Both the position numbers and the translations under genes were made by a program. A stretch of DNA of 13,625 nucleotides from JBBDXA01 sp040902585 (GTDB lineage: Bacteria; Planctomycetota; Phycisphaerae; Phycisphaerales; Phycisphaeraceae): NCBI GenBank assembly GCA_040902585.1, contig JBBDXA010000224.1, positions 1 through 13,625 on the forward strand, given 5' to 3'. Each line of letters begins with the position of its first letter. Within the stretch, counting starts at the first letter, position 1. Positions 6,074-13,014 of the stretch are shown here, one piece after another. The notes beneath the pieces were generated by a model that saw only the letters and a list, made by a program, of their open reading frames with translations, searched no databases and had not been told where the DNA came from.

Positions 6074-7669
6074 TTACATCCCACCGCGCGTGAGGTTGCC
6101 GTCGATGAGGCGCATGATGCCGCGCGGGTTGGCATTTTGCAGTTCAGTCGGCAGCGCGCTATCGGGGAAGCTTTGATAGCACACGGGGCGAACGAACCTT
6201 CCGATCGACGCCATGCCGATGCTGGTCCAGTGCGGATCGAGGGACGCGGGGTACGGGCCGCCGTGATGCATCGCGTGGCACACTTCGACGCCGGTGGGGA
6301 AGCCGTTGAAGATGATGCGTCCGACCTTGCGTTCGAGGATGCGCACGAGCGGGGCATATTCTTTCAAGTCTTCGGGCGTGCCGTGCAGAGTTGCGGTGAG
6401 GTGGCCTTCCAGGTTCTCGGCGATGCGCGTGAGCTGCTCGACCGTGTCGCCTTCGATAATGATGGAGGAAGGGCCGAACACTTCCTGATGCAGATGCTTC
6501 TGCGATTCCCACGTGTTGCCGTCGGTGTGGAAAACGATGGTGGAGGCGTGAGTCCTGGCGGGATCGGGGCCTTCCCTCGACTGGCCAAGCAGGCGGACGC
6601 CGTTGGTCTTGCTGATGGTTTCGGTGCCGGTGTCGTAGGCATCGCGGATGCCCTTGTGCAGCATGGTGGCAGGGGGGACATCGGCGGCGAGGGCGGCCAC
6701 CTTCGCGGTGAACTTCGCCATCGCTTGGCCGCGCAGGCCGAGCACGACGCCGGGGTTGGTACAGAACTGACCGACGCCGAGTGCGACGGATTGCACGAAG
6801 CCGGCGGCAATCTCATCGCCGCGCGACGCCAGTGCGCCGGGCAGGAGGAAGACAGGATTCGCACTGCCCAGCTCGGCGTACACAGGAATCGGATCAGGGC
6901 GGGAATTCGCGGCATCAAAGAGAGCGCGCCCGCCGCGCAGGGAACCGGTGAAGGCGACGGCCCTGGCGAGCGGATGTTTCACCAGCGCCTGACCGATGGT
7001 CGTACTCGCACCTTGCAGGAGCGAGAACGCGCCGGCTGGAAAACCGCCCTGTTTCAGGGCCGCGGCGATGGCGTGGCCGAGCAGTTCGCACGTGCCCGGA
7101 TGCCCCGGATGGGCCTTCACGACGACAGGGCAGCCCGCGCCCAGGGCACAGACCGTGTCCGTCCCCGCGACGCTGATGGCGAGGGGAAAGTTGCTTGCGC
7201 CGAACACGACGACGGGGCCGATGGGCATGAGCATCCGGCGAATGTCGGGCCGCGCCATCGGCTTGCGGTCAGGCAGGGCGGGGTCGATGCGTGCGTCTAC
7301 ATAGGAGCCTTCGCGCAGGACCTGGGCGAACATTTTCGCCTGTCCGACTGTGCGCCCGCGCTCGGCGGTGAGGCGACCCATGGGCAGACCGGTCTCCGCG
7401 TGACAGCGATCGAGAAGGGCGTCGCCCAGTGCCATGATCTGATCAGCGATTCCCTCGACGAGGGCAGCGCGATCTTCCGCGCTGCGGGCGCGAAGCGTAT
7501 CGAACGCTGCGTCAGCGAGTTTCATCGCGTGATCTGCCTCCGCGGCCGAGCCTTCGTGGAACGGCGGCGAGAGTTTTTCGCCCGTGGAAGGATTGATCGC
7601 TTCGAAGACGGTGCTCGAAGCGCTGCTGGTCGTGTCGCCGATGAGATGTTTGCCGGTGATGTCGGGCAT
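6074..7669 (-). CDS. Alpha-ketoglutarate semialdehyde (2,5-dioxovalerate) dehydrogenase
   Basis: It oxidises alpha-ketoglutarate semialdehyde to alpha-ketoglutarate with NAD(P)+, the last step of Weimberg-type pentose, glucarate and hydroxyproline routes. The 531 residues are long for an aldehyde dehydrogenase, as in the type III KGSADH group. Landmarks are GASNFPLA with Asn160, VVVKAHPGHPGT (182-193), FTGS (240-243), the general base Glu266 in ELGSANPVF, and the nucleophile Cys303 in GVGQFCTNPG. The start at 7669 is supported by GGAG five bases upstream. The gene follows the SUFU-like gene by 21 bases on the same strand and lies downstream of an FAH-type 2-keto-3-deoxypentonate dehydratase, which makes its substrate. 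Other semialdehydes cannot be excluded. Confidence 0.93.
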   Translation of the reverse strand: MPDITGKHLIGDTTSSASSTVFEAINPSTGEKLSPPFHEGSAAEADHAMKLADAAFDTLRARSAEDRAALVEGIADQIMALGDALLDRCHAETGLPMGRLTAERGRTVGQAKMFAQVLREGSYVDARIDPALPDRKPMARPDIRRMLMPIGPVVVFGASNFPLAISVAGTDTVCALGAGCPVVVKAHPGHPGTCELLGHAIAAALKQGGFPAGAFSLLQGASTTIGQALVKHPLARAVAFTGSLRGGRALFDAANSRPDPIPVYAELGSANPVFLLPGALASRGDEIAAGFVQSVALGVGQFCTNPGVVLGLRGQAMAKFTAKVAALAADVPPATMLHKGIRDAYDTGTETISKTNGVRLLGQSREGPDPARTHASTIVFHTDGNTWESQKHLHQEVFGPSSIIIEGDTVEQLTRIAENLEGHLTATLHGTPEDLKEYAPLVRILERKVGRIIFNGFPTGVEVCHAMHHGGPYPASLDPHWTSIGMASIGRFVRPVCYQSFPDSALPTELQNANPRGIMRLIDGNLTRGGM

Positions 7670-7674
7670 GTTTA

Positions 7675-7678
7675 CTCC
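7675..7678 (-). promoter_or_regulatory. Ribosome binding site of the semialdehyde dehydrogenase
   Basis: GGAG on the minus strand, five bases before ATG at 7669. It fixes the start of the dehydrogenase and shows that the gene has its own translation signal inside the operon. Confidence 0.75.
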
Positions 7679-7690
7679 AAAACGGATTCA

Positions 7691-8458
7691 TCAAAGTCGC
7701 CCGGTGAAATTCCGGACTTTGTTTAGCTCACGTACTGCGTCATCGTGGTGCAAGGCTTTCACTTGGCACCAGGTCTGCTCAAATTTTGGGTGATCGGTTG
7801 CGCAGCATCGGTGCGGATTGCTTACTTGTCCGAGTCCGAGTCGTGCAAGCAGCAGAAGGAGGTGAGGTGGGGTCAATTCATCAGCGAGTTCGACCTCGCC
7901 CATCGTCGCGAGTGTCGCCGCCATGATGTAGAAGTCACCAACACTTGTCTGCAACAACACGCGATCAAGCAGGCTGGGCCAAAGGTAAAGATAACGCATT
8001 GGTCCAACAAGGTCAGTGAAGTCGTTCAGGTCCGTCACGGCGCAGTCAAGTTCGCCGTGGGAATCCTTGAAGAAACTGACTGGAAATGCATGGCCGACTT
8101 CGATTCGACCTTTCATTTCTGACCAGCACGTGACCAGGTCGTACAGAAACTGCTTCGGCCAGTTAATGTTGTCGTGGGTATAGACGCCGAATTCCCACTT
8201 AGTCGCGGAGTACTCACTGCCGCGTTTGAGTGGTTGCGTAATGCCCTGCGTCATGTGCAGGTAAAATGGTCGTGACTCTGTCGGAGCGAAGGTCATTGCG
8301 CACGCGCCAGGGACAATCAGGTCGGGTTCGTCGAAACTAAACGAAGTGACCATTCCCGGAGGAATCGTCTCGCCAAACGCATCGCGAATCGTGTCGCTGC
8401 GTTCTTTCCACCTCTGCTCCCACCATATCCGATCCTCGTCAAAATCATCATCAATCAT
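7691..8458 (-). CDS. SUFU-like (suppressor of fused domain) protein, putative
   Basis: A 255-residue soluble acidic protein that I assign tentatively to the bacterial SUFU superfamily. The pattern APTESRPFYLHMTQGITQPL (58-77) resembles the family's Pro-Thr...Arg-Pro...Thr-x-Gly-Met-Ser block, and NWPKQFLYDL followed by VGHAFPV (99-127) resembles its Trp-Pro...Gly-His block. Bacterial SUFU proteins often act as immunity proteins of polymorphic toxins; that role is only possible here, since no toxin gene is seen in the window. ATG at 8458 is chosen because GGGGG stands four bases upstream; an alternative ATG at 8479 overlaps the stop of the preceding gene. The base composition looks poorer in GC than its neighbours, which suggests a later arrival within the sugar-acid operon. 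Confidence 0.62.
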   Translation of the reverse strand: MIDDDFDEDRIWWEQRWKERSDTIRDAFGETIPPGMVTSFSFDEPDLIVPGACAMTFAPTESRPFYLHMTQGITQPLKRGSEYSATKWEFGVYTHDNINWPKQFLYDLVTCWSEMKGRIEVGHAFPVSFFKDSHGELDCAVTDLNDFTDLVGPMRYLYLWPSLLDRVLLQTSVGDFYIMAATLATMGEVELADELTPPHLLLLLARLGLGQVSNPHRCCATDHPKFEQTWCQVKALHHDDAVRELNKVRNFTGRL

Positions 8459-8462
8459 GTTT

Positions 8463-8467
8463 CCCCC
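8463..8467 (-). promoter_or_regulatory. Ribosome binding site of the SUFU-like gene
   Basis: AAAGGGGG on the minus strand, four bases before ATG at 8458. It favours this start over the upstream ATG at 8479, which overlaps the stop codon of the FAH-family gene as ATGA. Confidence 0.65.
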
Positions 8468-8475
8468 TTTCATCC

Positions 8476-9327
8476 TCATGTCTCCATCATGTTCACCAAC
8501 GTCCCGATCGAGTCGATGCTGATGCGCACGGTATCACCCATCTGAAGGGAAAAATCGTTAGGCGGGACGATGCCGGTGCCGGTCATGAGCAGGCAGCCGT
8601 GCGGGAAGGAGTTGTCGCGGAAGAGATACTCCACGAGCGTGGGCAGGGGCTTCTTGATCTGATCGATGCTGGTCGCGCCGGTGAACACAGCCTTGCCCGC
8701 GCGGGTGATCTCCAGCTTGATCGCCGTCGTCGGCGCGAGCGGTTTCTCTGAGATGTACACGCCCGGCCCCAGGGCAGCGCAGCGATCAAACGTCTTCGCC
8801 TGCGGCAAATACAGCGGGTTTTCGCCTTCGATATCGCGACAGGATAAATCGTTGCCGACGGTGTAGCCGATGATGTTGCCGTTGCGCGTGATGACGAGTG
8901 TCAGCTCCGGCTCAGGCACGATCCACTTCGAGTCGCTGCGCAGATGCATCGCCTGATGATGGCCCGCGACGCGGTGCGGCGTGGCCTTGAAGAAAAGCTC
9001 GGGGCGGTCAGCGTGATACACCTTGTCGTAAAAATCCGACCCGCCGCCGCCGCCCGTTGAAGCGGAGGCTTCTTCCATCCGCGCGGTCTTGCTCCGCATG
9101 TAGGTCACGCCCGCGGCCCAGAGCTCCTGGCGATCATCGATGGGCGGCAGGATCGATTCACTGACGAAGTCCGCGGTGCCGTGAATCGTGCCGCCGCTGA
9201 CGAGCTTTGAGAGCAGCGCGGGCAGATCGTCGCGGTTGATCAGATCGAGCCACGACCAGCCATCAATCGGGAATATCTCGCCGTGCTGGCGGAGCATCGG
9301 GCCTTGGGTGGTGCGTAGGAGGATCAT
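8476..9327 (-). CDS. FAH-superfamily 2-keto-3-deoxypentonate (xylonate/arabinonate) dehydratase
   Basis: The enzyme should dehydrate 2-keto-3-deoxy-D-xylonate or -L-arabinonate to alpha-ketoglutarate semialdehyde in the cytosol. The 283 residues carry WAAGVTYMRSKTARMEEA (70-87), DRPELFFKAT (107-116), the metal-binding PEPELTLV (138-145; Glu139 and Glu141), YTVGNDLSCRDIEGENPLYL (155-174) and ALGPGVYI. These resemble XylX-type proteins more than fumarylacetoacetase itself. The start is ATG at 9327, with GGAG nine bases upstream; an open frame back to 9396 would read through a palindromic repeat and is rejected. A run of five glycines follows RMEEASAST (about 92-96). The stop overlaps the alternative start of the SUFU-like gene. 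The semialdehyde dehydrogenase for the next step is two genes downstream. Confidence 0.88.
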   Translation of the reverse strand: MILLRTTQGPMLRQHGEIFPIDGWSWLDLINRDDLPALLSKLVSGGTIHGTADFVSESILPPIDDRQELWAAGVTYMRSKTARMEEASASTGGGGGSDFYDKVYHADRPELFFKATPHRVAGHHQAMHLRSDSKWIVPEPELTLVITRNGNIIGYTVGNDLSCRDIEGENPLYLPQAKTFDRCAALGPGVYISEKPLAPTTAIKLEITRAGKAVFTGATSIDQIKKPLPTLVEYLFRDNSFPHGCLLMTGTGIVPPNDFSLQMGDTVRISIDSIGTLVNMMET

Positions 9328-9336
9328 CAGGCAACA

Positions 9337-9340
9337 CTCC
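9337..9340 (-). promoter_or_regulatory. Ribosome binding site of the FAH-family dehydratase
   Basis: GGAG on the minus strand, nine bases before ATG at 9327. It decides the start against the longer open frame from 9396, whose first 23 codons are mostly palindromic repeat. Confidence 0.7.
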
Positions 9341-9343
9341 GGG

Positions 9344-9471
9344 AGCACCATCCCGACAGGGTGGTGCTGAGCGTGGACGAAGACCTGTTGTGGCACATGG
9401 CGTCAACACAGGCGGCAACGGGCGTCAACTTTCTTTGGATGCCAACAGCACCGCCCTGTCGGGACGGTGCT
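9344..9471. repeat. REPIN-like inverted pair of 25-bp palindromes (copy 2)
   Basis: The palindrome at 9344-9368 is identical over 25 bases to the one at 5964-5988. Its inverted partner at 9447-9471 (AGCACCGCCC, loop, GGGACGGTGCT) differs at a few positions. They are 78 bases apart. The pair fills the space between the Dabb lipoprotein stop (9473) and the FAH-family start (9327), inside a same-strand gene run. Hairpins here may lower read-through or protect transcript ends (inference). Confidence 0.9.
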
Positions 9472-9472
9472 C

Positions 9473-9886
9473 CTACTTCTTCGCGACGTAATCCACCACA
9501 TGTACCGCATCAAAATGCGGGCCGGCCAGCGCGACGAATTCGTTGTGTGCCGGGTGCGGCAGATACGCGGCCCGGCCGGCGGCGTCCTTGAAAGTCACGA
9601 GGAAGCAGTGCGTGTAACCTTGAGCATGTTCCTCCGGGCTGTTGTTCGTGCCCCACTCGAAGTCGATGATCGAAGGAATCTTCGCAGGCAGCGCGGCAAA
9701 CGCCTTTTCGATCTCGGCGATCTTCTCGGGCATCGTGCCTTCCTTGAACTTGAAGAGTACGACGTGGCGCAGGTGGCCGAGGTGGGTCGCGGCGACATCG
9801 TCATCGCAGACGTCGTCGCAGCAACTGGAGCTCTTGCAGCCGGCGAAGGTGGCGACGGCCAGGAGAATCGCAAAGAGTCGAAGCAT
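9473..9886 (-). CDS. Dabb-domain (stress-responsive alpha-beta barrel) lipoprotein
   Basis: A 137-residue small protein with an N-terminal signal MLRLFAILLAVATFAGC whose Cys17 fits a lipobox, so it is probably exported and lipid-anchored. A short linker rich in Cys and Asp follows (four Cys in residues 17-27). The Dabb fold then starts with LRHVVLFKFKEGT, continues with FEWGTNNSPE and YTHCFLVTFKD, and closes with HPAHNEFVALAGPHFDAVHVVDY. Dabb proteins are dimeric alpha-beta barrels with varied roles, so no reaction is proposed. It is the first gene of a minus-strand run that leads to the FAH-type dehydratase, but a palindrome pair separates the two. ATG at 9886 has only a weak AAGG upstream. 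Confidence 0.88.
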   Translation of the reverse strand: MLRLFAILLAVATFAGCKSSSCCDDVCDDDVAATHLGHLRHVVLFKFKEGTMPEKIAEIEKAFAALPAKIPSIIDFEWGTNNSPEEHAQGYTHCFLVTFKDAAGRAAYLPHPAHNEFVALAGPHFDAVHVVDYVAKK

Positions 9887-9968
9887 GGGCGGAGCCTTTC
9901 ATTATGGAAGGAAAGGCGGTCAGCGTACCGGCAAGGCGGGGAGGATCGCAAGCTTCGGTTGCTCGATT

Positions 9969-10132
9969 TGAAACCACAGATGAACACAGATGGACACAGA
10001 TAATGGATTCTTATGAGGAAATCAGGAATGCAGGAGGAGATCATGAAGGGCTTGATCCTTTCCGTTCCTGCCTTCCTGGTTTCCTCATGAACATTCTCTA
10101 TCTGTGTGCATCTGTGTTCATCTGTGGTTTCA
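9969..10132. repeat. 164-bp fold-back element with ATCTGTG triplet arms
   Basis: The ends are perfect inverted repeats for 24 bases (TGAAACCACAGATG... and its complement), and the arms of about 67 bases match at about 85 percent. The arms meet at a loop of about 30 bases (10036-10065) that itself holds GATCA/TGATC. The right arm contains ATCTGTG three times at a spacing of 10 (10100, 10110, 10120) followed by GTTT. No open frame is supported inside. It looks like a non-coding dispersed element. Confidence 0.9.
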
Positions 10133-10212
10133 CTCCGCGTCCCGATAACGCCGCACGCATCAAGCCCAATCCGCGTAGAACCGATAATCCCCGAGAGTTG
10201 TCTGTTCTGATC

Positions 10213-10218
10213 AGGTGA
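10213..10218 (+). promoter_or_regulatory. Ribosome binding site of the MBOAT gene
   Basis: AGGTGA, nine bases before ATG at 10228; it supports the start of the acyltransferase. Confidence 0.65.
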
Positions 10219-10227
10219 GACGCATCC

Positions 10228-11742
10228 ATGCTCTTCAGCGAGCCGGCCTTTTTGTTTGTCTTTCTGCCGCTGCTCTTCGGCTTGTACTTCGTGCCGGGGC
10301 TGCGATCGCTGCGCAATCCGCTGCTCCTCCTTTTCAGCCTGTTCTTCTACGCGTGGGGCGAAAAATATTTCGTGCTCATGATGCTGGTGTCGATCGCGTT
10401 CAACTACGCGATGGGCCTGTGGGTGGATCGCGGCCTGCGCCAGGCGGATGCGAAGGGCGGTGCGCCCAGCCGCTGGCCGATCGTGCTGACGATCGTGGGC
10501 AACCTCGGCCTGCTGGGTGTTTACAAATACGCCGACCTCTTCGCGGGCACGGTCAACGCGCTGCTCGGTCCGCTGGGGCTGCATCTGGACCCGCCGGGGA
10601 TTCAACTGCCCATCGGCATCTCGTTCTTCACGTTCCAGGCGATGAGCTACGTGATCGATGTCTATCGCCGGCAGGCGGAGGTGCAGCGTAATCCTCTCAA
10701 CATCGCGCTGTATATCTCGCTCTTCCCGCAGCTCATTGCCGGGCCCATCGTGCGATACAAGGATGTGGCGGAACAGATCATCAGCCGCGTGGTGACCAGC
10801 GCCCAGTTCGCCTACGGCATCCGTCGCTTCATCATCGGCCTGGGCAAGAAGATGATCATCGCCAACACCTGCGCGCTGGTGGCGGATGAGATATTCGGTG
10901 CCGGGGGAGCCGCAGGCAACGCCGCCATGCCCGGCGTCCCGCTGGATCATCTCACGCCTTCGCTCGCCTGGCTGGCGGTGCTGTGCTACACGCTGCAAAT
11001 CTACTTCGACTTCTCCGCCTATTCGGACATGGCCATCGGTCTGGGGCACATGTTCGGCTTCAAGTTCCTCGAAAACTTCAACTACCCCTACATCAGCCAG
11101 TCCATCACCGAGTTCTGGCGACGCTGGCATATGTCCCTCTCGACCTGGTTCCGCGACTATCTATACATACCATTAGGCGGCAATCGCGGCTCCCCGGCGA
11201 GGGTGTATCGCAACCTCCTCATCGTCTTCCTCCTCTGCGGCCTGTGGCACGGCGCGAGCTGGACCTTCGTCCTCTGGGGCCTGTACCACGGCCTGTTCCT
11301 CGTCGTCGAACGCCTCGGCTTCGGCTCCGCCCTGACCCGCTCGCCGCGGCCGCTGCGACATCTATACACGTTGTTAGTCGCCATGGTCGGTTGGGTGTTC
11401 TTCCGCGCCGAGACCTTGCCGCAGGCTTTCGCTGTGCTTCAGGCGATGATCGGCTTCGGCGGTACGGCGGCGACCGCAGGCGTGTGGTATCGGCCTGAGA
11501 TGTATCTCGATGTCACGGTCACCCTGGTCATCCTCGCCGGTGTCATCGGCGCGACGCCGATCTGGCCGGCGATCGGGAAGGGGTACGAGCGGGCGATTGC
11601 GAAGGCCGCCGCCGCCAGGGTGGGCTGGATGGAATGCTCAGCTTTGTCGCTGCGGATGGTCGTGCTCGGCGTGGTCTTCGTCGTCGCGGCCCTGCTGGTC
11701 GCGGCGGGGTCGTACAGTCCGTTTATTTACTTCCGATTCTGA
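10228..11742 (+). CDS. MBOAT-family O-acyltransferase, AlgI-like
   Basis: An inner-membrane acyltransferase that passes acetyl groups across the membrane for O-acetylation of an exported polysaccharide or wall polymer, by analogy with AlgI. The 504 residues start with the usual MLFSEPAFLFVFLPLLFGLY and FFYAWGE (39-45). Family marks are FFTFQAMSYVIDVYR (133-147), FPQLIAGPIVRY (166-177), YFDFSAYSDMAIGLG (259-273), EFWRRWHMSLSTWFRDYLYI (295-314) with PLGGNRG (315-321), and the catalytic His341 in LWHGASW plus His354 in YHG. About ten or more membrane segments are visible. The SGNH-like partner starts four bases after its stop, so the two form an operon. The acetylated polymer is not known; alginate itself is not implied. 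Confidence 0.95.
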   Translation: MLFSEPAFLFVFLPLLFGLYFVPGLRSLRNPLLLLFSLFFYAWGEKYFVLMMLVSIAFNYAMGLWVDRGLRQADAKGGAPSRWPIVLTIVGNLGLLGVYKYADLFAGTVNALLGPLGLHLDPPGIQLPIGISFFTFQAMSYVIDVYRRQAEVQRNPLNIALYISLFPQLIAGPIVRYKDVAEQIISRVVTSAQFAYGIRRFIIGLGKKMIIANTCALVADEIFGAGGAAGNAAMPGVPLDHLTPSLAWLAVLCYTLQIYFDFSAYSDMAIGLGHMFGFKFLENFNYPYISQSITEFWRRWHMSLSTWFRDYLYIPLGGNRGSPARVYRNLLIVFLLCGLWHGASWTFVLWGLYHGLFLVVERLGFGSALTRSPRPLRHLYTLLVAMVGWVFFRAETLPQAFAVLQAMIGFGGTAATAGVWYRPEMYLDVTVTLVILAGVIGATPIWPAIGKGYERAIAKAAAARVGWMECSALSLRMVVLGVVFVVAALLVAAGSYSPFIYFRF

Positions 11743-11746
11743 ACCG

Positions 11747-13000
11747 ATGAGCGTGAACGACCTGACAACCCGAGAACCGCAAACGCCGCCGGCGCGGTCC
11801 GATGCGCCGACCTCTTGTTCCCCATCCGTGCCATCCGTGAGATCCGTGGTTGACTCCCCCCTTCGCCGCCGATTCGATATCGCGCTCATCATCGCCTTTG
11901 CCATCGCGATGGCGGTGCCGATGCTCGACATGATCTTCCGCTTCGACCCGACGCCCAACACCGAGATGCGGGCCCTGGCCCCGGCCCCGGCGTTCCCCAC
12001 GACCCTCACGCAGGCCAAGGACTATCCCGCGGCCTTCAAGCTCTGGATCGGCGATCACTTCGGCCTGCGCAACCTCATGATCCATTGGCACGGCATCATG
12101 AAAGTCGAAGGCTTCGGCGTCACGAGTTCCGATCATGCCGTGCTGGGCAAGAGCGAAACAGACGCGGCCGGCAGGGAGCATCAATGGCTCTACTACGCCG
12201 CCTACGGCACCATGCAATATCACCTGGCCCGCAAACCCTTCACGCCGGTGGAGCTGCTTCAGTGGCAGCGCGTGTTGGAGATGCGGCGCGACTGGCTGGC
12301 GTCGCGCGGCTGCCGATATCTCTTCATCATCGCTCCCAATGCCCAGACGATCTATCCGGAGTTCCTGCCCGACGAATGGCAGCGCGTCGGCGCCAAGAGC
12401 CGGGGCGATCAGCTTGTCGCTCATCTGCGCGAGCATTCGACGATTGAAATCGTGGACATGCGCGAAGCGGTGGCGGACTACAAGATGAAGCATCCGCAGC
12501 AGCGGCTGTATCACCGCACCGACACGCACTGGAATGATGTCGGCGCTTTCGCCGGTTATCTCGCGGTGGCCGGGCGATTGAAGGCGATGTTTGCGAAGGT
12601 CGAGCCGCTGTCGTGGGATCAGTTCGACATCACCCATCGGCAGACGCCGGGCGGCGATCTGGCGGGCGTACTGGGTATTCGCGATCACTTCACGGAAGAC
12701 CGCATCGAGCTGGTCGCGAAGCCGCCGCTGAAGCTTAAAGTGCTGCGCGAAGAGTATGACAAGAGCCCGCACACGACGCAGGCGCCCGGTAAGGGACTCC
12801 CGCGCCTGGTGATGTTCCGCGATTCGTTCGGCTCATTCCTCAAGCCCTATCTCGCCGAGCATTTCGACAAGGCCGTGTTCGTGTGGTCGGACCAGTTTCA
12901 TCCGGAGTACGTGGATCAGCATCAGCCGGATGTGGTGATCACGCAGATGGTGGAGCGCTTCTTCTGGCGCGATCCGCCGGCGGCGGAGAAGCTGCCGTGA
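11747..13000 (+). CDS. AlgJ/AlgX-like SGNH acetyltransferase partner of MBOAT
   Basis: A 417-residue membrane-anchored protein that should transfer acetyl groups from the MBOAT partner to the polysaccharide in the periplasm. One hydrophobic segment (about 43-64) follows a 40-residue N-terminal tail, then the catalytic domain begins at about FPTTLTQAKDYPAAFKLWIG. The AlgJ/AlgX signature is visible as HRTDTHWND with Asp259 and His261, and the nucleophile as FRDSFGSF with Ser360. ATG at 11747 comes right after the MBOAT stop; open frame further upstream is only an overlap with that gene. The tail includes PSVPSVRSV (about 26-34), encoded by three ATCCGTG units in a 9-base repeat. Polymer specificity is unknown. 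Confidence 0.9.
   Translation: MSVNDLTTREPQTPPARSDAPTSCSPSVPSVRSVVDSPLRRRFDIALIIAFAIAMAVPMLDMIFRFDPTPNTEMRALAPAPAFPTTLTQAKDYPAAFKLWIGDHFGLRNLMIHWHGIMKVEGFGVTSSDHAVLGKSETDAAGREHQWLYYAAYGTMQYHLARKPFTPVELLQWQRVLEMRRDWLASRGCRYLFIIAPNAQTIYPEFLPDEWQRVGAKSRGDQLVAHLREHSTIEIVDMREAVADYKMKHPQQRLYHRTDTHWNDVGAFAGYLAVAGRLKAMFAKVEPLSWDQFDITHRQTPGGDLAGVLGIRDHFTEDRIELVAKPPLKLKVLREEYDKSPHTTQAPGKGLPRLVMFRDSFGSFLKPYLAEHFDKAVFVWSDQFHPEYVDQHQPDVVITQMVERFFWRDPPAAEKLP
11824..11852. repeat. In-frame ATCCGTG triple repeat in the AlgJ/AlgX-like gene
   Basis: ATCCGTG occurs at 11824, 11833 and 11842, each 9 bases apart, followed by GTTG. The 9-base period is three codons and gives PSV-PSV-RSV in the cytoplasmic tail. 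The pattern (three ATCYGTG units, then GTT) is the same as in the right arm of the fold-back at 9969-10132. Confidence 0.82.
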
Positions 13001-13014
13001 TAAGTACCCAGCTT

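Larger units (their letters stand above)
9887..10227. promoter_or_regulatory. 341-bp divergent intergenic region with fold-back repeat
   Basis: No gene is seen here. It lies between the leftward Dabb gene and the rightward MBOAT gene and must hold both promoters, probably on either side of the fold-back at 9969-10132. The part nearest MBOAT holds CCGATAA twice (10142 and 10183). No clear -35/-10 pair was found. Confidence 0.5.

Noticed and set aside
6062..7726. Open plus-strand frame of 554 codons
   Set aside because: Antisense to the semialdehyde dehydrogenase, which has catalytic residues and a ribosome binding site; long antisense frames are common at this GC.
7691..9327. Complete toxin-immunity system
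   Set aside because: Only the possible immunity-like protein is present; its neighbours are metabolic enzymes.
9969..10132. Insertion sequence
   Set aside because: There is no room for a transposase and no open frame between the arms; only a non-autonomous element is possible.
9595..11130. Open minus-strand frame of 511 codons
   Set aside because: It spans Dabb, the fold-back and half of MBOAT; its composition is that of a shadow frame.
11723..12772. Open minus-strand frame of 349 codons
   Set aside because: Antisense to the AlgJ/AlgX-like gene whose DTHW and RDSF motifs are intact.
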